Part shown: one piece after another, positions 29,148 to 38,435 of the stretch
Layout: every line of letters starts with the position of its first letter
Numbering within the stretch: position 1 is the stretch's first letter
Source of the DNA: Trichomonas vaginalis G3
Lineage: Eukaryota; Parabasalia; Trichomonadida; Trichomonadidae
Assembly (NCBI RefSeq): GCF_026262505.1
Contig: NC_067207.1
Coordinates: 29,046,082 to 29,110,081 of the forward strand
Direction of reading: 5' to 3'
DNA: 64,000 nt
Program-made: the position numbers and the translations under genes
Notes under the pieces: generated by a model
The model's input: the letters and a program-made list of their open reading frames with translations, nothing else
Databases searched by the model: none
Told to the model about the DNA's origin: nothing

Positions 29148-30653
29148 TTATCCCTTAATGACACCCATTGGAACAAGTCTAGCGACCTTCTTTGAGATTC
29201 CTACGACCTGGCAAGCGTCAACAACTTGTTTGATGTCTTTGTAAGCATCAGGAGCTTCATCCATGATACTTTCTTTATCAGCAGCTCTCAAGTAAACGCC
29301 ATGGTCCTTCAATTGCTTGCTGACGTAAGCCTGAGTGATTGTTCTCATGGCTTTAGAGCGAGAAAGCTGTCTGCCTGCTCCGTGACATGTAGAACCCCAT
29401 GCGTGCATCATGGATTCATCAGTTCCGATAAGTACATATGAAGCTGTGCCCATTGAACCGCCAATAAGAATTGGCTGACCAACATCTCTGTATCTGTCAG
29501 GGATTTCGGATCTTCCTGGTCCGAAAGCTCTTGTAGCTCCTTTTCTGTGTACGACAAATGTCTTTTCGACGCCGTCAATGACGTGTTTTTCAACTTTCGC
29601 GATATTATGAGCGACATCGTAGACTAAATGAGTTTCGTAGAGTTTATCCCTGAAGACATCCCTGAAAGCGCGTCTTACATCGTTCATAATGATCTGGCGG
29701 TTGCACCATGCGAAATTAGCAGCGGCGTACATGCAGGCAAGGTACTTTTGACCTACATCACTTGTATACGGTGGTGCGGCGAGTTGTTTGTCAGGTAATG
29801 TTGATGGACAATATGATTGCGAACAAAGATTAATCATTTCATCGGCAATTTGGTGACCTAATCCACGGCTTCCTGTATGAATCATGACACATACTTGGCC
29901 CTCGAATAATCCCATGGCTTTGGCAGCCTTTTCATCGAGGATTTTGTCAACACGTTGTAATTCAACGTAATGATTGCCACAACCGACAGTTCCGAGCTGG
30001 AAAACGCCACGAGAGATGACACGCTCTGAGAGGAGATCAGGTCTTGCTCCTTCAAGACATCCGTTCTCTTCGCAATTTTCGATATCTTCTGGAATGGCGT
30101 ATCCGTGCTCTAGAGCCCATTTGGCACCTTTAACAAGAACTTCCATCAATCCAGCGCGGTTACAGATATCTGGGCGCTTGCCACCAATGCCGACAGGAAT
30201 ATAGCTGTAGAATTTGTCGATTAATTCTTTCTTGCGTGGTTCGACGTCTTCAAATGTAAGAGATGTTGCTAAAAGTCTAACACCGCAGTTGATATCGTAG
30301 CCGACACCACCTGGGGAAATAATTGATGTTGGATCTGTAAGATCGAAAGCTGCGACGCCGCCAATTGAAAAGCCATAGCCAGAGTGCATATCAGGCATAC
30401 CGAAAGAGTTTCTGTAAATGCCTGGAAGTGTGGCGACAAATGCGATTTGCATAATTGATGGTAAAGCACGTTCACGATGCTGCATCCAGCTCTCGAGCTC
30501 TTCGAATTGGAACTTAACCATTTCTGGAGTTGCATAGAAAATTCCGGGAACTCTCATATTTGGAACAAAGCCAATTGGAATCTCCCAGGTGCATGGTTTT
30601 ATCTCATGAATGAGTTTCGGATTGATAACAAGTTTCTCAACAGCGACTGCCAT
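29148..30653 (-). CDS. rtcB: RNA-splicing ligase RtcB
   Basis: The protein has 501 residues, close to the human RTCB length. It joins RNA 2',3'-cyclic-phosphate and 5'-OH ends using GTP and Mn(II) in tRNA splicing and RNA repair. Metal-site motifs are present: PGGVGYDINCGVRLL (D120 and C123), GCGNHYVELQ (His), HTGSRGLGHQI (His), YDVAHN (His), and the guanylylated His in STCHGAGRQLSR. The N-terminal MRVPGIFYA and the P-D-MHSGYGFSIGG segment are also family marks. The ATG at 30653 is the first in frame. In animals and archaea RtcB works with Archease and DDX1; none is seen here. Codon use is strongly biased and GC-richer than the flanks, as expected for a well-expressed housekeeping gene. The CCA-adding enzyme, another tRNA-maturation gene, is 17 kb away. 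Confidence 0.95.
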   Translation of the reverse strand: MAVAVEKLVINPKLIHEIKPCTWEIPIGFVPNMRVPGIFYATPEMVKFQFEELESWMQHRERALPSIMQIAFVATLPGIYRNSFGMPDMHSGYGFSIGGVAAFDLTDPTSIISPGGVGYDINCGVRLLATSLTFEDVEPRKKELIDKFYSYIPVGIGGKRPDICNRAGLMEVLVKGAKWALEHGYAIPEDIENCEENGCLEGARPDLLSERVISRGVFQLGTVGCGNHYVELQRVDKILDEKAAKAMGLFEGQVCVMIHTGSRGLGHQIADEMINLCSQSYCPSTLPDKQLAAPPYTSDVGQKYLACMYAAANFAWCNRQIIMNDVRRAFRDVFRDKLYETHLVYDVAHNIAKVEKHVIDGVEKTFVVHRKGATRAFGPGRSEIPDRYRDVGQPILIGGSMGTASYVLIGTDESMMHAWGSTCHGAGRQLSRSKAMRTITQAYVSKQLKDHGVYLRAADKESIMDEAPDAYKDIKQVVDACQVVGISKKVARLVPMGVIKG

Positions 30654-31568
30654 CTGAAATAAAAAATTTAACTTTTACAAAACGATTATTTTTTTATTTA
30701 TTTTTTTGAGAAAATTTCATATCATTTCATATCATCGAAATCACATTCTTTATCTTATCATTCCATAGTTGAATGAATGGATAGAGAAATGCCAGGCATA
30801 TGCAAGTTCAATGATTAGTTAATTACGACATTTTCACTGAATTTCAAATGTTCAATTTTATTGAGTATGAAATGACAATATTGATTTCTCTAAACTGAAT
30901 AATTGGATCAAGTTGTGGTAATATAGTGTTTTCATTTATATTTTAAGAATTATTATGCTATTGATAACCCCAACGAATTATTATTTGATGACAATCATTT
31001 TTTTATGCTCATTCAAATTTGTTTGTCTATAGTATGCTGAGGTATAATTAATTTGATCGACATTTGATGAATTTGTTGTAATTATTTGATAATTGGTTTA
31101 TTTTAGTAGATGGAAGCGCATTATTAATATGAAATTGACAAACTTGCTTGATATGAAATTGCACCATTTAGTAGAGTGGAAAATTTTAAATTCATTTGAA
31201 ATTTACTTTCAAAAATCGAAAATATATGGAAGAATTAGAAGGTTCTGTTGTCTACATCTTTAATTTCTTGCAATCGGCTTTCAAATTAGCAATGCGATAT
31301 AAAAAAAAATGAAAGTAAAAGAATTTCTTTATCGTTAATTTTATAAATTCTAAATAATATGAACCTATACAATAATACAAATAAAAGTATATCGATGGTA
31401 ACGTTTTTTGAAAAGTACGATGACCGATATAAAACAGAAAAAAATTGACTTTGATATGAACGATGGAAAACCGCAAATTTTCTAAAATCACAATATACAC
31501 CATGGAATAAGCGTTTGATAAATTTTGAAAAATTTGTGAATTTGTATGACCATTTATCGTTTAATTAG
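30654..31568. other. Divergent intergenic region between RtcB and Rab genes
   Basis: About 0.9 kb, AT-rich. I see no gene, RNA or clear repeat. It should hold both promoters. Confidence 0.4.
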
Positions 31569-32159
31569 ATGAGTGGTAACTACAAGTTCATTGTTATTGG
31601 TTCCAGTGGTGTTGGTAAGACAGCAATCCTCAAGCGTCTCGTAGATGATGTTTTCACTGGTGAATCACAATCTACAATCGGTGTTGAATTTATCGCTACA
31701 ACAATTGATGTTGATGGACAGAGTGTTAAATTACAGGTTTGGGATACAGCCGGTCAAGAAAGATTCAGATCCATCGCTAAAGCATACTTCAGAAGTGCCA
31801 TCGGTGTTATCTTGGTCTTCGATTTAACAGATCGTAAATCATTCGAAGATCTTAACCAGTGGCTTAATGATGTTCACTCTCTTTGCGATCCAAACGCTGT
31901 TGTTACGCTTATTGGTAACAAGTCAGATCTTGTCGGACAACGTGCAATCACACAGAGTGAAGCAGAGGCTTTCGCTGCCATGCATTCACTTACATATCTC
32001 GAAACATCTGCTCTTGGCGGTGATAATGTTCAAGAAGCTTTCCAGAGAACAGCTGCAGAAGTATATCGTCGTTCTTTGATGAAGGGTGACAATAAATCAG
32101 CCCAACCAGATGTTAAGAAGCTTGATAACAAGCAAGGCGGTGAAAAGAAGTGCTGTTAA
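31569..32159 (+). CDS. Rab-family small GTPase
   Basis: The protein has 196 residues. All GTP-binding motifs are present: G1 GSSGVGKT (about 10-17), the G2 Thr in STIGVEF (switch I with the Rab word), G3 WDTAGQERF, G4 NKSD and G5 TSAL. YFRSAIGVILVFDLT and the ERFRSI word are typical Rab motifs. The C-terminus ends KKCC, a double-geranylgeranylation signal, after a variable basic tail. It should act in vesicle transport, cycling between membrane and cytosol. The closest resemblance is to the Rab2/Rab4/Rab14 group, but a subfamily cannot be fixed by eye; trichomonads have very many Rab paralogues. The codon bias is strong, suggesting high expression. Convergent with the CK1 gene, 122 bp away. 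Confidence 0.93.
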   Translation: MSGNYKFIVIGSSGVGKTAILKRLVDDVFTGESQSTIGVEFIATTIDVDGQSVKLQVWDTAGQERFRSIAKAYFRSAIGVILVFDLTDRKSFEDLNQWLNDVHSLCDPNAVVTLIGNKSDLVGQRAITQSEAEAFAAMHSLTYLETSALGGDNVQEAFQRTAAEVYRRSLMKGDNKSAQPDVKKLDNKQGGEKKCC

Positions 32160-32281
32160 TTTATCTTTTCGTTGTCTTTTGATTTTTTTTATTTTATAAA
32201 ACTTTTTTCTATATCTTTTCAACTCAAAAACTGTATATAATAATATACTTCAAATTTTACAAACAAGAATTAAAATAAAAT

Positions 32282-33376
32282 TTAGAATTTTGGCCGAAAT
32301 GGCGAACTTGTAACAATCCTTCTGGACTGCGACTGGAAACTTGACATACTCTTCGGTGGCCTGAACTTTCCAGCTGGATTTTGGTGTAATATTGGAGATG
32401 AATACTTAGAAGCGCGCATTGGAATGATTTTAGCGGCGGATATTTGTGGCATGGCCGAACTCTGTTGATGTAGACTACCTAATGATATATTAATTGACTC
32501 ATTTGGTGTCCAATCGTATTGGAAGTCGTAAGTAAAGCCTTCGCGTATGAAAAGTTCTCTAAATAGGTTCCTGTACTTCGAGTAATCTGGTTGTTCAGTA
32601 AATTCGAGTTGTTTCACTGACGTTAAGAAAATCGAGAATTCGCAAGGAAGTCCGAAGCAAAGTTCATCAACTGAGGTTGATATTTTTGTTTGCATGATGT
32701 GGCGTATTTTTTCTTTCTTATCTTTCGTTTTGTAATTTTGCCAGGGTAATGAGCCTTTTAAGAAGTAAACAACCATGTAACCTATGCTTTCTAAGTCATC
32801 TCTTCGAGATTGCTCGAAACCTATATGAGAATTTATTGATGTATATCGAGCAGTTCCAATTAAAGATTTATGATCACGTAAAGGTATATGTTCATGAGTA
32901 ATGGGGTCGCAATATCGCTTAGACAATCCCATATCAATCATATAAACCTGGTTATGATTCTTTCCTGTGCCTATGACGAAATTTTCGGGTTTTATATCGC
33001 GATGTATCAGATTTTTATTATGTAAATATTCTAATCTGAGTAGTAATTGATCCATGATCATGAGTGTAGTCTTCAAACTGAATCTTTTTCCGCATGTATT
33101 AAAAAGATCATTCAAAGATTTTCCGAGTAACTCCATAACCATAACGTTTTTTCCTTCTTGAACACCGTAATACTTGATTGATGGTATTCCTATGCCACCT
33201 GAAAGCAGCTTGTATATACAGTATTCGTTATGTAATTGTGGAGTTTTCGCTTTCTCAAGTTCAATTTTAATCGCAACTTTCTCATTTGTAACAATGTTCT
33301 CACCTAAATGAATATCGCCAAAGCTACCGCCTCCGAGTTTCTCCCGGAGGCGGTATTTTGATCCTATCATATCCAT
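32282..33376 (-). CDS. Casein kinase 1-family protein kinase
   Basis: The protein has 364 residues. The kinase domain (about 8-285) has the Gly loop LGGGSFGDIHLG, a catalytic Lys in VAIKIE, the catalytic loop HRDIKPENF and the CK1-type sequence LIGTARYTSINSHIGFEQSRRDDLESIGY, which replaces the usual APE motif. DMG stands where most CK1s have DFG (YMIDMGLSKRY); the catalytic Asp is kept. CK1 enzymes phosphorylate Ser/Thr in signalling, traffic and cytoskeletal proteins. The C-terminal tail (about 75 residues) is basic and Ser-rich and may regulate or target the enzyme. A second Met at residue 3 is an alternative start. It is divergent from the 5-phosphatase gene with about 160 bp between the start codons. 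Confidence 0.92.
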   Translation of the reverse strand: MDMIGSKYRLREKLGGGSFGDIHLGENIVTNEKVAIKIELEKAKTPQLHNEYCIYKLLSGGIGIPSIKYYGVQEGKNVMVMELLGKSLNDLFNTCGKRFSLKTTLMIMDQLLLRLEYLHNKNLIHRDIKPENFVIGTGKNHNQVYMIDMGLSKRYCDPITHEHIPLRDHKSLIGTARYTSINSHIGFEQSRRDDLESIGYMVVYFLKGSLPWQNYKTKDKKEKIRHIMQTKISTSVDELCFGLPCEFSIFLTSVKQLEFTEQPDYSKYRNLFRELFIREGFTYDFQYDWTPNESINISLGSLHQQSSAMPQISAAKIIPMRASKYSSPILHQNPAGKFRPPKSMSSFQSQSRRIVTSSPFRPKF

Positions 33377-33537
33377 ATTTGTAAAAAAAAAATATTGAAC
33401 TAAATTTTGAATGATTTACAGCGTATTAATTTTCAGTTCCGGTATAAAGATTGCGTTCTTGCGATTTTGATTTAAATCTTTTGAGTCCAAAAGTTCATTC
33501 AAAAATAATCGTTTTGAGAGATTTATCAAAAATTCAA

Positions 33538-34440
33538 ATGCAAAGTAACATTGTTATCAATATTCTTACATGGAACTGCGCATCTAATATGCCAAATCAA
33601 GAGGTAAACCATGTCTATGAAACAATTACGTATAATAATCCAGATTTGATATCTTTCTCTTTAGAAGAAATAGCTCCAACACCTCAAACAACTGAAGAAG
33701 GTAATACTGTCTATTTTAATGCCTGGAGTACTAAAATTTCGGAATTATTTGGTGATATGAATTATAATTTGATAAAATCAAAGAATGTTGGTGGCGTAGC
33801 ACTGTTTTTGATCCAAAACAGAAACTCTTATGTTAATTTGAACGCAATAGAGGAATCTCACATATTCTTTGGCGGCCAAAAAACATTAAATAATGATATC
33901 ATGCCAGCGAATAAAGCTTCGATCAAATTTACTTCTACAGTAGTTGTAAACAACCAGCAGAGAAAGATATCATTCTTAGCTAACCATTTACAAGCTTATG
34001 ACGAAGAATATTTGCAAAGAAACAAAATGTGGAAAGAAATTGATGAAACAACATTAAGTGATGACTACACTATTTTCTCAGGTGATCTAAACTACAGAAT
34101 TAACAATAAATACGAAAATGTCGTTGAATTAACAAAATCAAATTCATTTGGAGAATTAATTGCAAAGGATCAGTTAAAACAAGCTCAAAGAGAGAACATA
34201 GAGTTAAACAAGTATGATGAAGCAGATATTTCCTTCCTTCCAACATACAAATACGATGAAAACACAAATATTTATGATACATCATCAAAACACCGTGTTC
34301 CTTCTTACTGCGACAGAATTCTCATCAAAACTCAGAACAAAAGAGTTAAACCAATATTCTTAAAGTATAATAGAATCGAATCAATGTTTTCTGACCACAG
34401 ACCTGTTTATCTCTCTGTTGATATTTCATTTGATGAATAA
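33538..34440 (+). CDS. Inositol polyphosphate 5-phosphatase
   Basis: The protein has 300 residues from the ATG at 33538; the longer frame opens only with TTG at 33451. Motifs of the Mg-dependent EEP-fold 5-phosphatases are complete: LTWNCASN at the N-terminus, NPDLISFSLEEIAP (Glu ligand), NVGGVAL, ANHLQAYDEEYLQRN, SGDLNYRI, FLPTYKY with the CDRIL signature following a VPSY segment, and SDHRPVY at the C-terminus. It should remove the 5-phosphate from PI(4,5)P2, PI(3,4,5)P3 or soluble inositol phosphates, in membrane identity and actin control. No SAC, SH2 or RhoGAP domain and no membrane anchor are present, so it is a minimal catalytic form. TCATTC lies about 40 bases upstream. Confidence 0.92.
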   Translation: MQSNIVINILTWNCASNMPNQEVNHVYETITYNNPDLISFSLEEIAPTPQTTEEGNTVYFNAWSTKISELFGDMNYNLIKSKNVGGVALFLIQNRNSYVNLNAIEESHIFFGGQKTLNNDIMPANKASIKFTSTVVVNNQQRKISFLANHLQAYDEEYLQRNKMWKEIDETTLSDDYTIFSGDLNYRINNKYENVVELTKSNSFGELIAKDQLKQAQRENIELNKYDEADISFLPTYKYDENTNIYDTSSKHRVPSYCDRILIKTQNKRVKPIFLKYNRIESMFSDHRPVYLSVDISFDE

Positions 34441-35062
34441 ATATATATATGTAATTTAATTAACGTTGTTTTTTCTTTCTTTATACAAAGTATATATACA
34501 CTTTGAATATGCAGCTCAAGGAAAGGATTAGTAAAGATGCTGATATAATTGATAGTGCATTATATAGAACATTTTATTCTCAAAACAGGAAAATTTGCTC
34601 ATATTTGTTAAGCTTATCTGATTTCTCATTAGATATTTACTGGCATTGGCATCGAATGGTCAACTTTTGATGCATATGCATTGACTTGTAAATAGCATAG
34701 ATATTCTAATCCATAAAGAGTTGTATGTATATGATTGATATTCTGGATAAATTGATGAAATCAAGATTCTAATTACAAATGATAAGTCAATTGAGATAAA
34801 GATGCCAGTAATATGGGAGAGAAGGCTATGATTCATCAATGTATGGCTAATTTGACTATTTGTTACTGTCATCGCGCAATATCATTTTGATTTAATTAGA
34901 TTTGAATAAATTGATGATTATTTTTCAAATTTAGATCATAAAATATCTCAAATCATGCTTTATTCACCAATTGCACTGTGTTTATGCAAATTAGACACTT
35001 CAATCGTGAGAAAATAAAGGACACAACAAAAATTTCTATGTAAAGTACTGAAAAATTTTTGG
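34441..35062. other. Intergenic region, no gene recognised
   Basis: About 0.6 kb. It may contain remnants of a decayed gene on the minus strand (a 70-codon frame at 34660-34872), but nothing recognisable remains. Confidence 0.35.
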
Positions 35063-35067
35063 TCATT
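35063..35067 (+). promoter_or_regulatory. Initiator of the helical-repeat protein gene
   Basis: TCATT followed by a T run, 8 bases before the ATG at 35076. A textbook trichomonad initiator. Confidence 0.6.
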
Positions 35068-35075
35068 TTTTTGAA

Positions 35076-37466
35076 ATGAGCAAAAAAGAAGAGAGTGATT
35101 CTTCTTACGAATACACGGAAGAAGAAGATGCTAATGAACCACCAGCACCAAAAAACGAAAAGAAGCAATTTGATTTTGGCAATCTTGAAGAATTAGTCAA
35201 ACAAAACAAGATTGAAGAAGCCATAGATAAGTGCCTTAATGTTATTGGTACAAGTCCAACATATTTTGAAGCTGCATTAGGAAAAATCATCACAATTATC
35301 CTCAAAACTTCATATAAATCTCGTTGTGCTTACTATGTTATCTTTAAAGAAGTAATTCGTAGATTCCAAGGCAAAATACGTGCCTACGATATCTATAAAG
35401 CTATATTAAAACGTTGCCAACATTCACAAAACGTCGAAATTAAGATTGCACGTAATTCATGCCTTGTTACATGCATTTCCTGCATCTCTAGAGCAGGCTT
35501 ATTCAAAGACAACAAGGAAGAATGCTTGAAACAGATGAAACAAGTTTATAGAATCACATCTCAAGCTCCACCGATCAGATTGCTTGGTTTTGAGATCCTT
35601 ATTGACATGATCCAGTCAAATGGCTTCACACAAGAGGAATTCAACGAAAAAATCTACCCAATTTTCCATGGAAAGTTCGATCCAGAGGAACCAAACAATA
35701 TCGACCTTCTCTACTTGCACACACAGTTCTACAAGATGTTCCCTGAAGGACAGTTCATCGATGATATCAAGAATATAAGTAAATTAGAAACTCTCAAGAA
35801 ATACACTCCAATTCTCCAAGCATCCGCAAGAATACGTAACCTTCATCCTATCTGGCCTCTTATCTGCTCATTCGACGCTCAATCTCTTTACAATGCGGCT
35901 TCAGAATTATGGATCGAAGGTGGAGACGATTTGACCTCTCCAAAACACATTCTTGCACATGCTCTTGCTGCTTGGGTACCACACGCGTCAAATCAGGACA
36001 TTGTTTCCTTGATTCAGAACCAATCTTTGTTCTTAGCCGCTGCAAACGCTGGCCGTGGTCAGGAATTCAGAGACGTCCTCTCAAAAAAGATCAGAACGAT
36101 AGAATCCGAAAAAATCGAAGTTGCAGTCGGATTACTTAATATCGCTGAAGAATCGAACTATGTGATGAAGGAAGTGCATCAGATCCTCACGTACATGGAC
36201 GATGAACAGACTAGAACTGTTTTCGAGCGCGTAAAGGACACAATTAAATTTGATTCTTTCTCATACTTGTTGAATGCGCAGAAGAACAGAAAGACTGGGT
36301 CCGATGATAAGCTTATAGCAGAGATATTCGAGGTAGCTTGCTCAAAGTGCGATTCTGACTTCAATCGTAAGACATTATCGAAATTCTTGACTTCTGTCTC
36401 GAATTACAAGACACCAGCTGGTTCAGACTTCCTTTCTGTCCTAACAGGAAAGAACTTTACCCAGCCAATTGTCTGTTCTGACGTAAATTCGCTTGTTAAT
36501 TCTACAAACGCGATGCTCGACAATCTCGACCAGATCCACAAGAAGATGAAGTTCTCCAGTGAGACTAAGATTGGAAGATGCCATAATTTGGACGAATTTG
36601 TCCAATTAATGAGAAATCTTCACGATACTGAGTTCCCACACCTCAAGAAGATCGCCTGTGCAAAGATTGAGGATGCCATTCCATTCTTGCGTAAGGAAGA
36701 TTCAGATTTGGTCAAATTATATCCAATAATTATTCCAAAAGCCCTTGAAAAACGCGAATTATGCGAAGCAGCATTAGATGCAGCTCTTTCCAACTTCAAG
36801 GAGCTCCCAGATAGAACGAAAGAAGCTTTAATTAACATGCAAGAAATCAATTTACCATTAGAATCATCAGAAGCATCCGCTCTTCTTCCAAACCTTCTTA
36901 GAAAGAACGAAATTGGTGCTTTCTCAGAAAAGGCAATTAAAAAAGTTATTGACATGTCCGACCATGATCAAAAAGTGACAACTGCTGCCGAACGAGCTTC
37001 TGAAATTATTAACCAGAACGGCTCAACCTTTGGTGCTGGCGGCATCAACCGTATTATAGAGACAACAGAGGGAGCAGCCAGTGCTGTTTTAAAGGCAATT
37101 GAAGAGAATATTTCGAAAGCTCAAATGGGAAACAACAATATCGTAAAAATAGTTCATGAATGGGTCTACAATTCGATTGGAAAGGCTACAGATGATGAAG
37201 TTAGACATGTTGCCATTGATTTTGCTAAGAGAAACTACCAATCAAATCCAGATGGCAACAAACGCCTTGAAATCAACATGAGTTGGGTATACAAGGTTGT
37301 TAAACATCTCACAGAACAGGGTGCTCCTGAGTTATTTGCTCCTCTTTACGAAATAGTTAAAGATAGAAAGTCAAAGAGGGCAAAAAGACTCATTTTCCAC
37401 CTCTCTGGCAAATCTAATGAACCTCCGAAAGAGGAAGACGTGAAATCTGAGGAAGAAAACCAGTAA
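35076..37466 (+). CDS. Large all-helical repeat protein with acidic ends, family not recognised
   Basis: The protein has 796 residues and starts with an acidic, Ser/Glu-rich segment (about 1-30), then a predicted continuous array of amphipathic helix pairs up to about 765, and ends with an acidic Lys/Glu tail. Helix pairs such as IEEAIDKCLNVIG then YFEAALGKIITIILK suggest a HEAT/armadillo-like superhelix. The words LLYLHTQFYKMFP and ILQASARIRNLHPIWPLI are distantly reminiscent of the Pol5/MYBBP1A ribosome-biogenesis family, but this is a weak impression and could be wrong. There is no membrane segment or signal peptide. Codon use is well biased, which points to real and fairly strong expression. 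A scaffold, nuclear-transport or ribosome-assembly function would fit the fold, but none can be assigned. Confidence 0.7.
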   Translation: MSKKEESDSSYEYTEEEDANEPPAPKNEKKQFDFGNLEELVKQNKIEEAIDKCLNVIGTSPTYFEAALGKIITIILKTSYKSRCAYYVIFKEVIRRFQGKIRAYDIYKAILKRCQHSQNVEIKIARNSCLVTCISCISRAGLFKDNKEECLKQMKQVYRITSQAPPIRLLGFEILIDMIQSNGFTQEEFNEKIYPIFHGKFDPEEPNNIDLLYLHTQFYKMFPEGQFIDDIKNISKLETLKKYTPILQASARIRNLHPIWPLICSFDAQSLYNAASELWIEGGDDLTSPKHILAHALAAWVPHASNQDIVSLIQNQSLFLAAANAGRGQEFRDVLSKKIRTIESEKIEVAVGLLNIAEESNYVMKEVHQILTYMDDEQTRTVFERVKDTIKFDSFSYLLNAQKNRKTGSDDKLIAEIFEVACSKCDSDFNRKTLSKFLTSVSNYKTPAGSDFLSVLTGKNFTQPIVCSDVNSLVNSTNAMLDNLDQIHKKMKFSSETKIGRCHNLDEFVQLMRNLHDTEFPHLKKIACAKIEDAIPFLRKEDSDLVKLYPIIIPKALEKRELCEAALDAALSNFKELPDRTKEALINMQEINLPLESSEASALLPNLLRKNEIGAFSEKAIKKVIDMSDHDQKVTTAAERASEIINQNGSTFGAGGINRIIETTEGAASAVLKAIEENISKAQMGNNNIVKIVHEWVYNSIGKATDDEVRHVAIDFAKRNYQSNPDGNKRLEINMSWVYKVVKHLTEQGAPELFAPLYEIVKDRKSKRAKRLIFHLSGKSNEPPKEEDVKSEEENQ

Positions 37467-37850
37467 TTAGTAGAATTTTAGTTTATTTTATGTTTTAGAG
37501 ATTGAAGAAATAGAATATTTTAGATTATAAAGAGTCATTTATTTATAAAACCTGTTTTTAAAAAATCAAATTATATTTTTCAATAATTTAATAAAAGCAA
37601 GCTGTTGTTTTACTCAAAAGCATAATACGTTGTGTGGTAATTTGTTTTGATTGTGTTTCGATATCCTATTTTCTATACTGAAGTTGATCAAATAATATTA
37701 TCATAAGATCCTGAAATAAATGTAGAAATTCTTGAACAAATCAATACCTGTATGGATAAATAATAATACTTAATAATATTAGAATAATGATGCATATGAT
37801 TATATTCAGAATTCTATGTATCTTAATTTTTTTCCAGCCTCATCTGGATC
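37467..37850. other. Intergenic region downstream of the helical-repeat gene
   Basis: AT-rich stretch without a gene. It leads into the ankyrin remnant. Confidence 0.4.
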
Positions 37851-38330
37851 ACAATTCTTTGCTTTGCTATTTAATATTCAAGATATTCTACAACTTCAAA
37901 TTTGCATTCTTATGGTACAATGATAAGTGATGTATTTCCATTAGTATTCTATTCATCTTATTTGCTCAATATGCAGAAATGTATTTAACAACTTCAGATT
38001 GACAATGGTAAATGATTTCTTTCTCACTCAAAGAAAAGATTGATCCTTTATTTCCGTATTCAACCAGTTGAAATAAGCATTTTAAAACTTCGAGATGATC
38101 TCTAATTGATGTGTCAATGAATATTATATAAAATAAGCAATGCAAATGAATTTAACAACATCAAAATGTCCAAATGAGTAAAGTATTTCCAATATTGTTC
38201 ATCCATTAATGATTAATTCTTAGATTGCAAAGATAATCAACAATTTGAAGATTTCCTTCAGAGATATTCAAAACCTGATGCAACTGTAAGAGGAGTTTTT
38301 CCTTTATTATCTAAAGGCCATACTGCCTAA
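37851..38330 (-). pseudogene. Decayed ankyrin-repeat gene
   Basis: On the minus strand, ankyrin-like words appear in order but in different frames, interrupted by stops. DNKGKTPLTVASGFEYL lies near 38320-38270. After a shift, a piece with LKEIFKLLI follows, then GHFDVVKFICIAYF near 38170. Further repeats fade toward 37850. These match the TPLH..A....H..IV..L pattern of ankyrin repeats. Trichomonads have hundreds of ankyrin proteins, often of the type with an N-terminal helical domain; this is a host-type fossil with at least two frameshifts and several stops. Confidence 0.6.
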
Positions 38331-38435
38331 TCAACAAAAAAATACAAATTCTCAAAGATCTCATGAAAAAAATGTTGTTTCTTAAAATACTAAAATGAAT
38401 AATTTTTACTAAACAAACAAATATTTTTATTCAAC

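Noticed and set aside
30654-30662. TTTATTTCAG-like sequence just before the RtcB ATG on the minus strand, like a 3' splice site
   Set aside because: Known trichomonad introns have extended consensus ends (a branch site joined to the 3' splice site). That is absent here and the ATG-initiated protein is full length.
35860-36364. Several short frames on both strands inside the helical-repeat gene
   Set aside because: They overlap a long, codon-biased gene and have no motifs.
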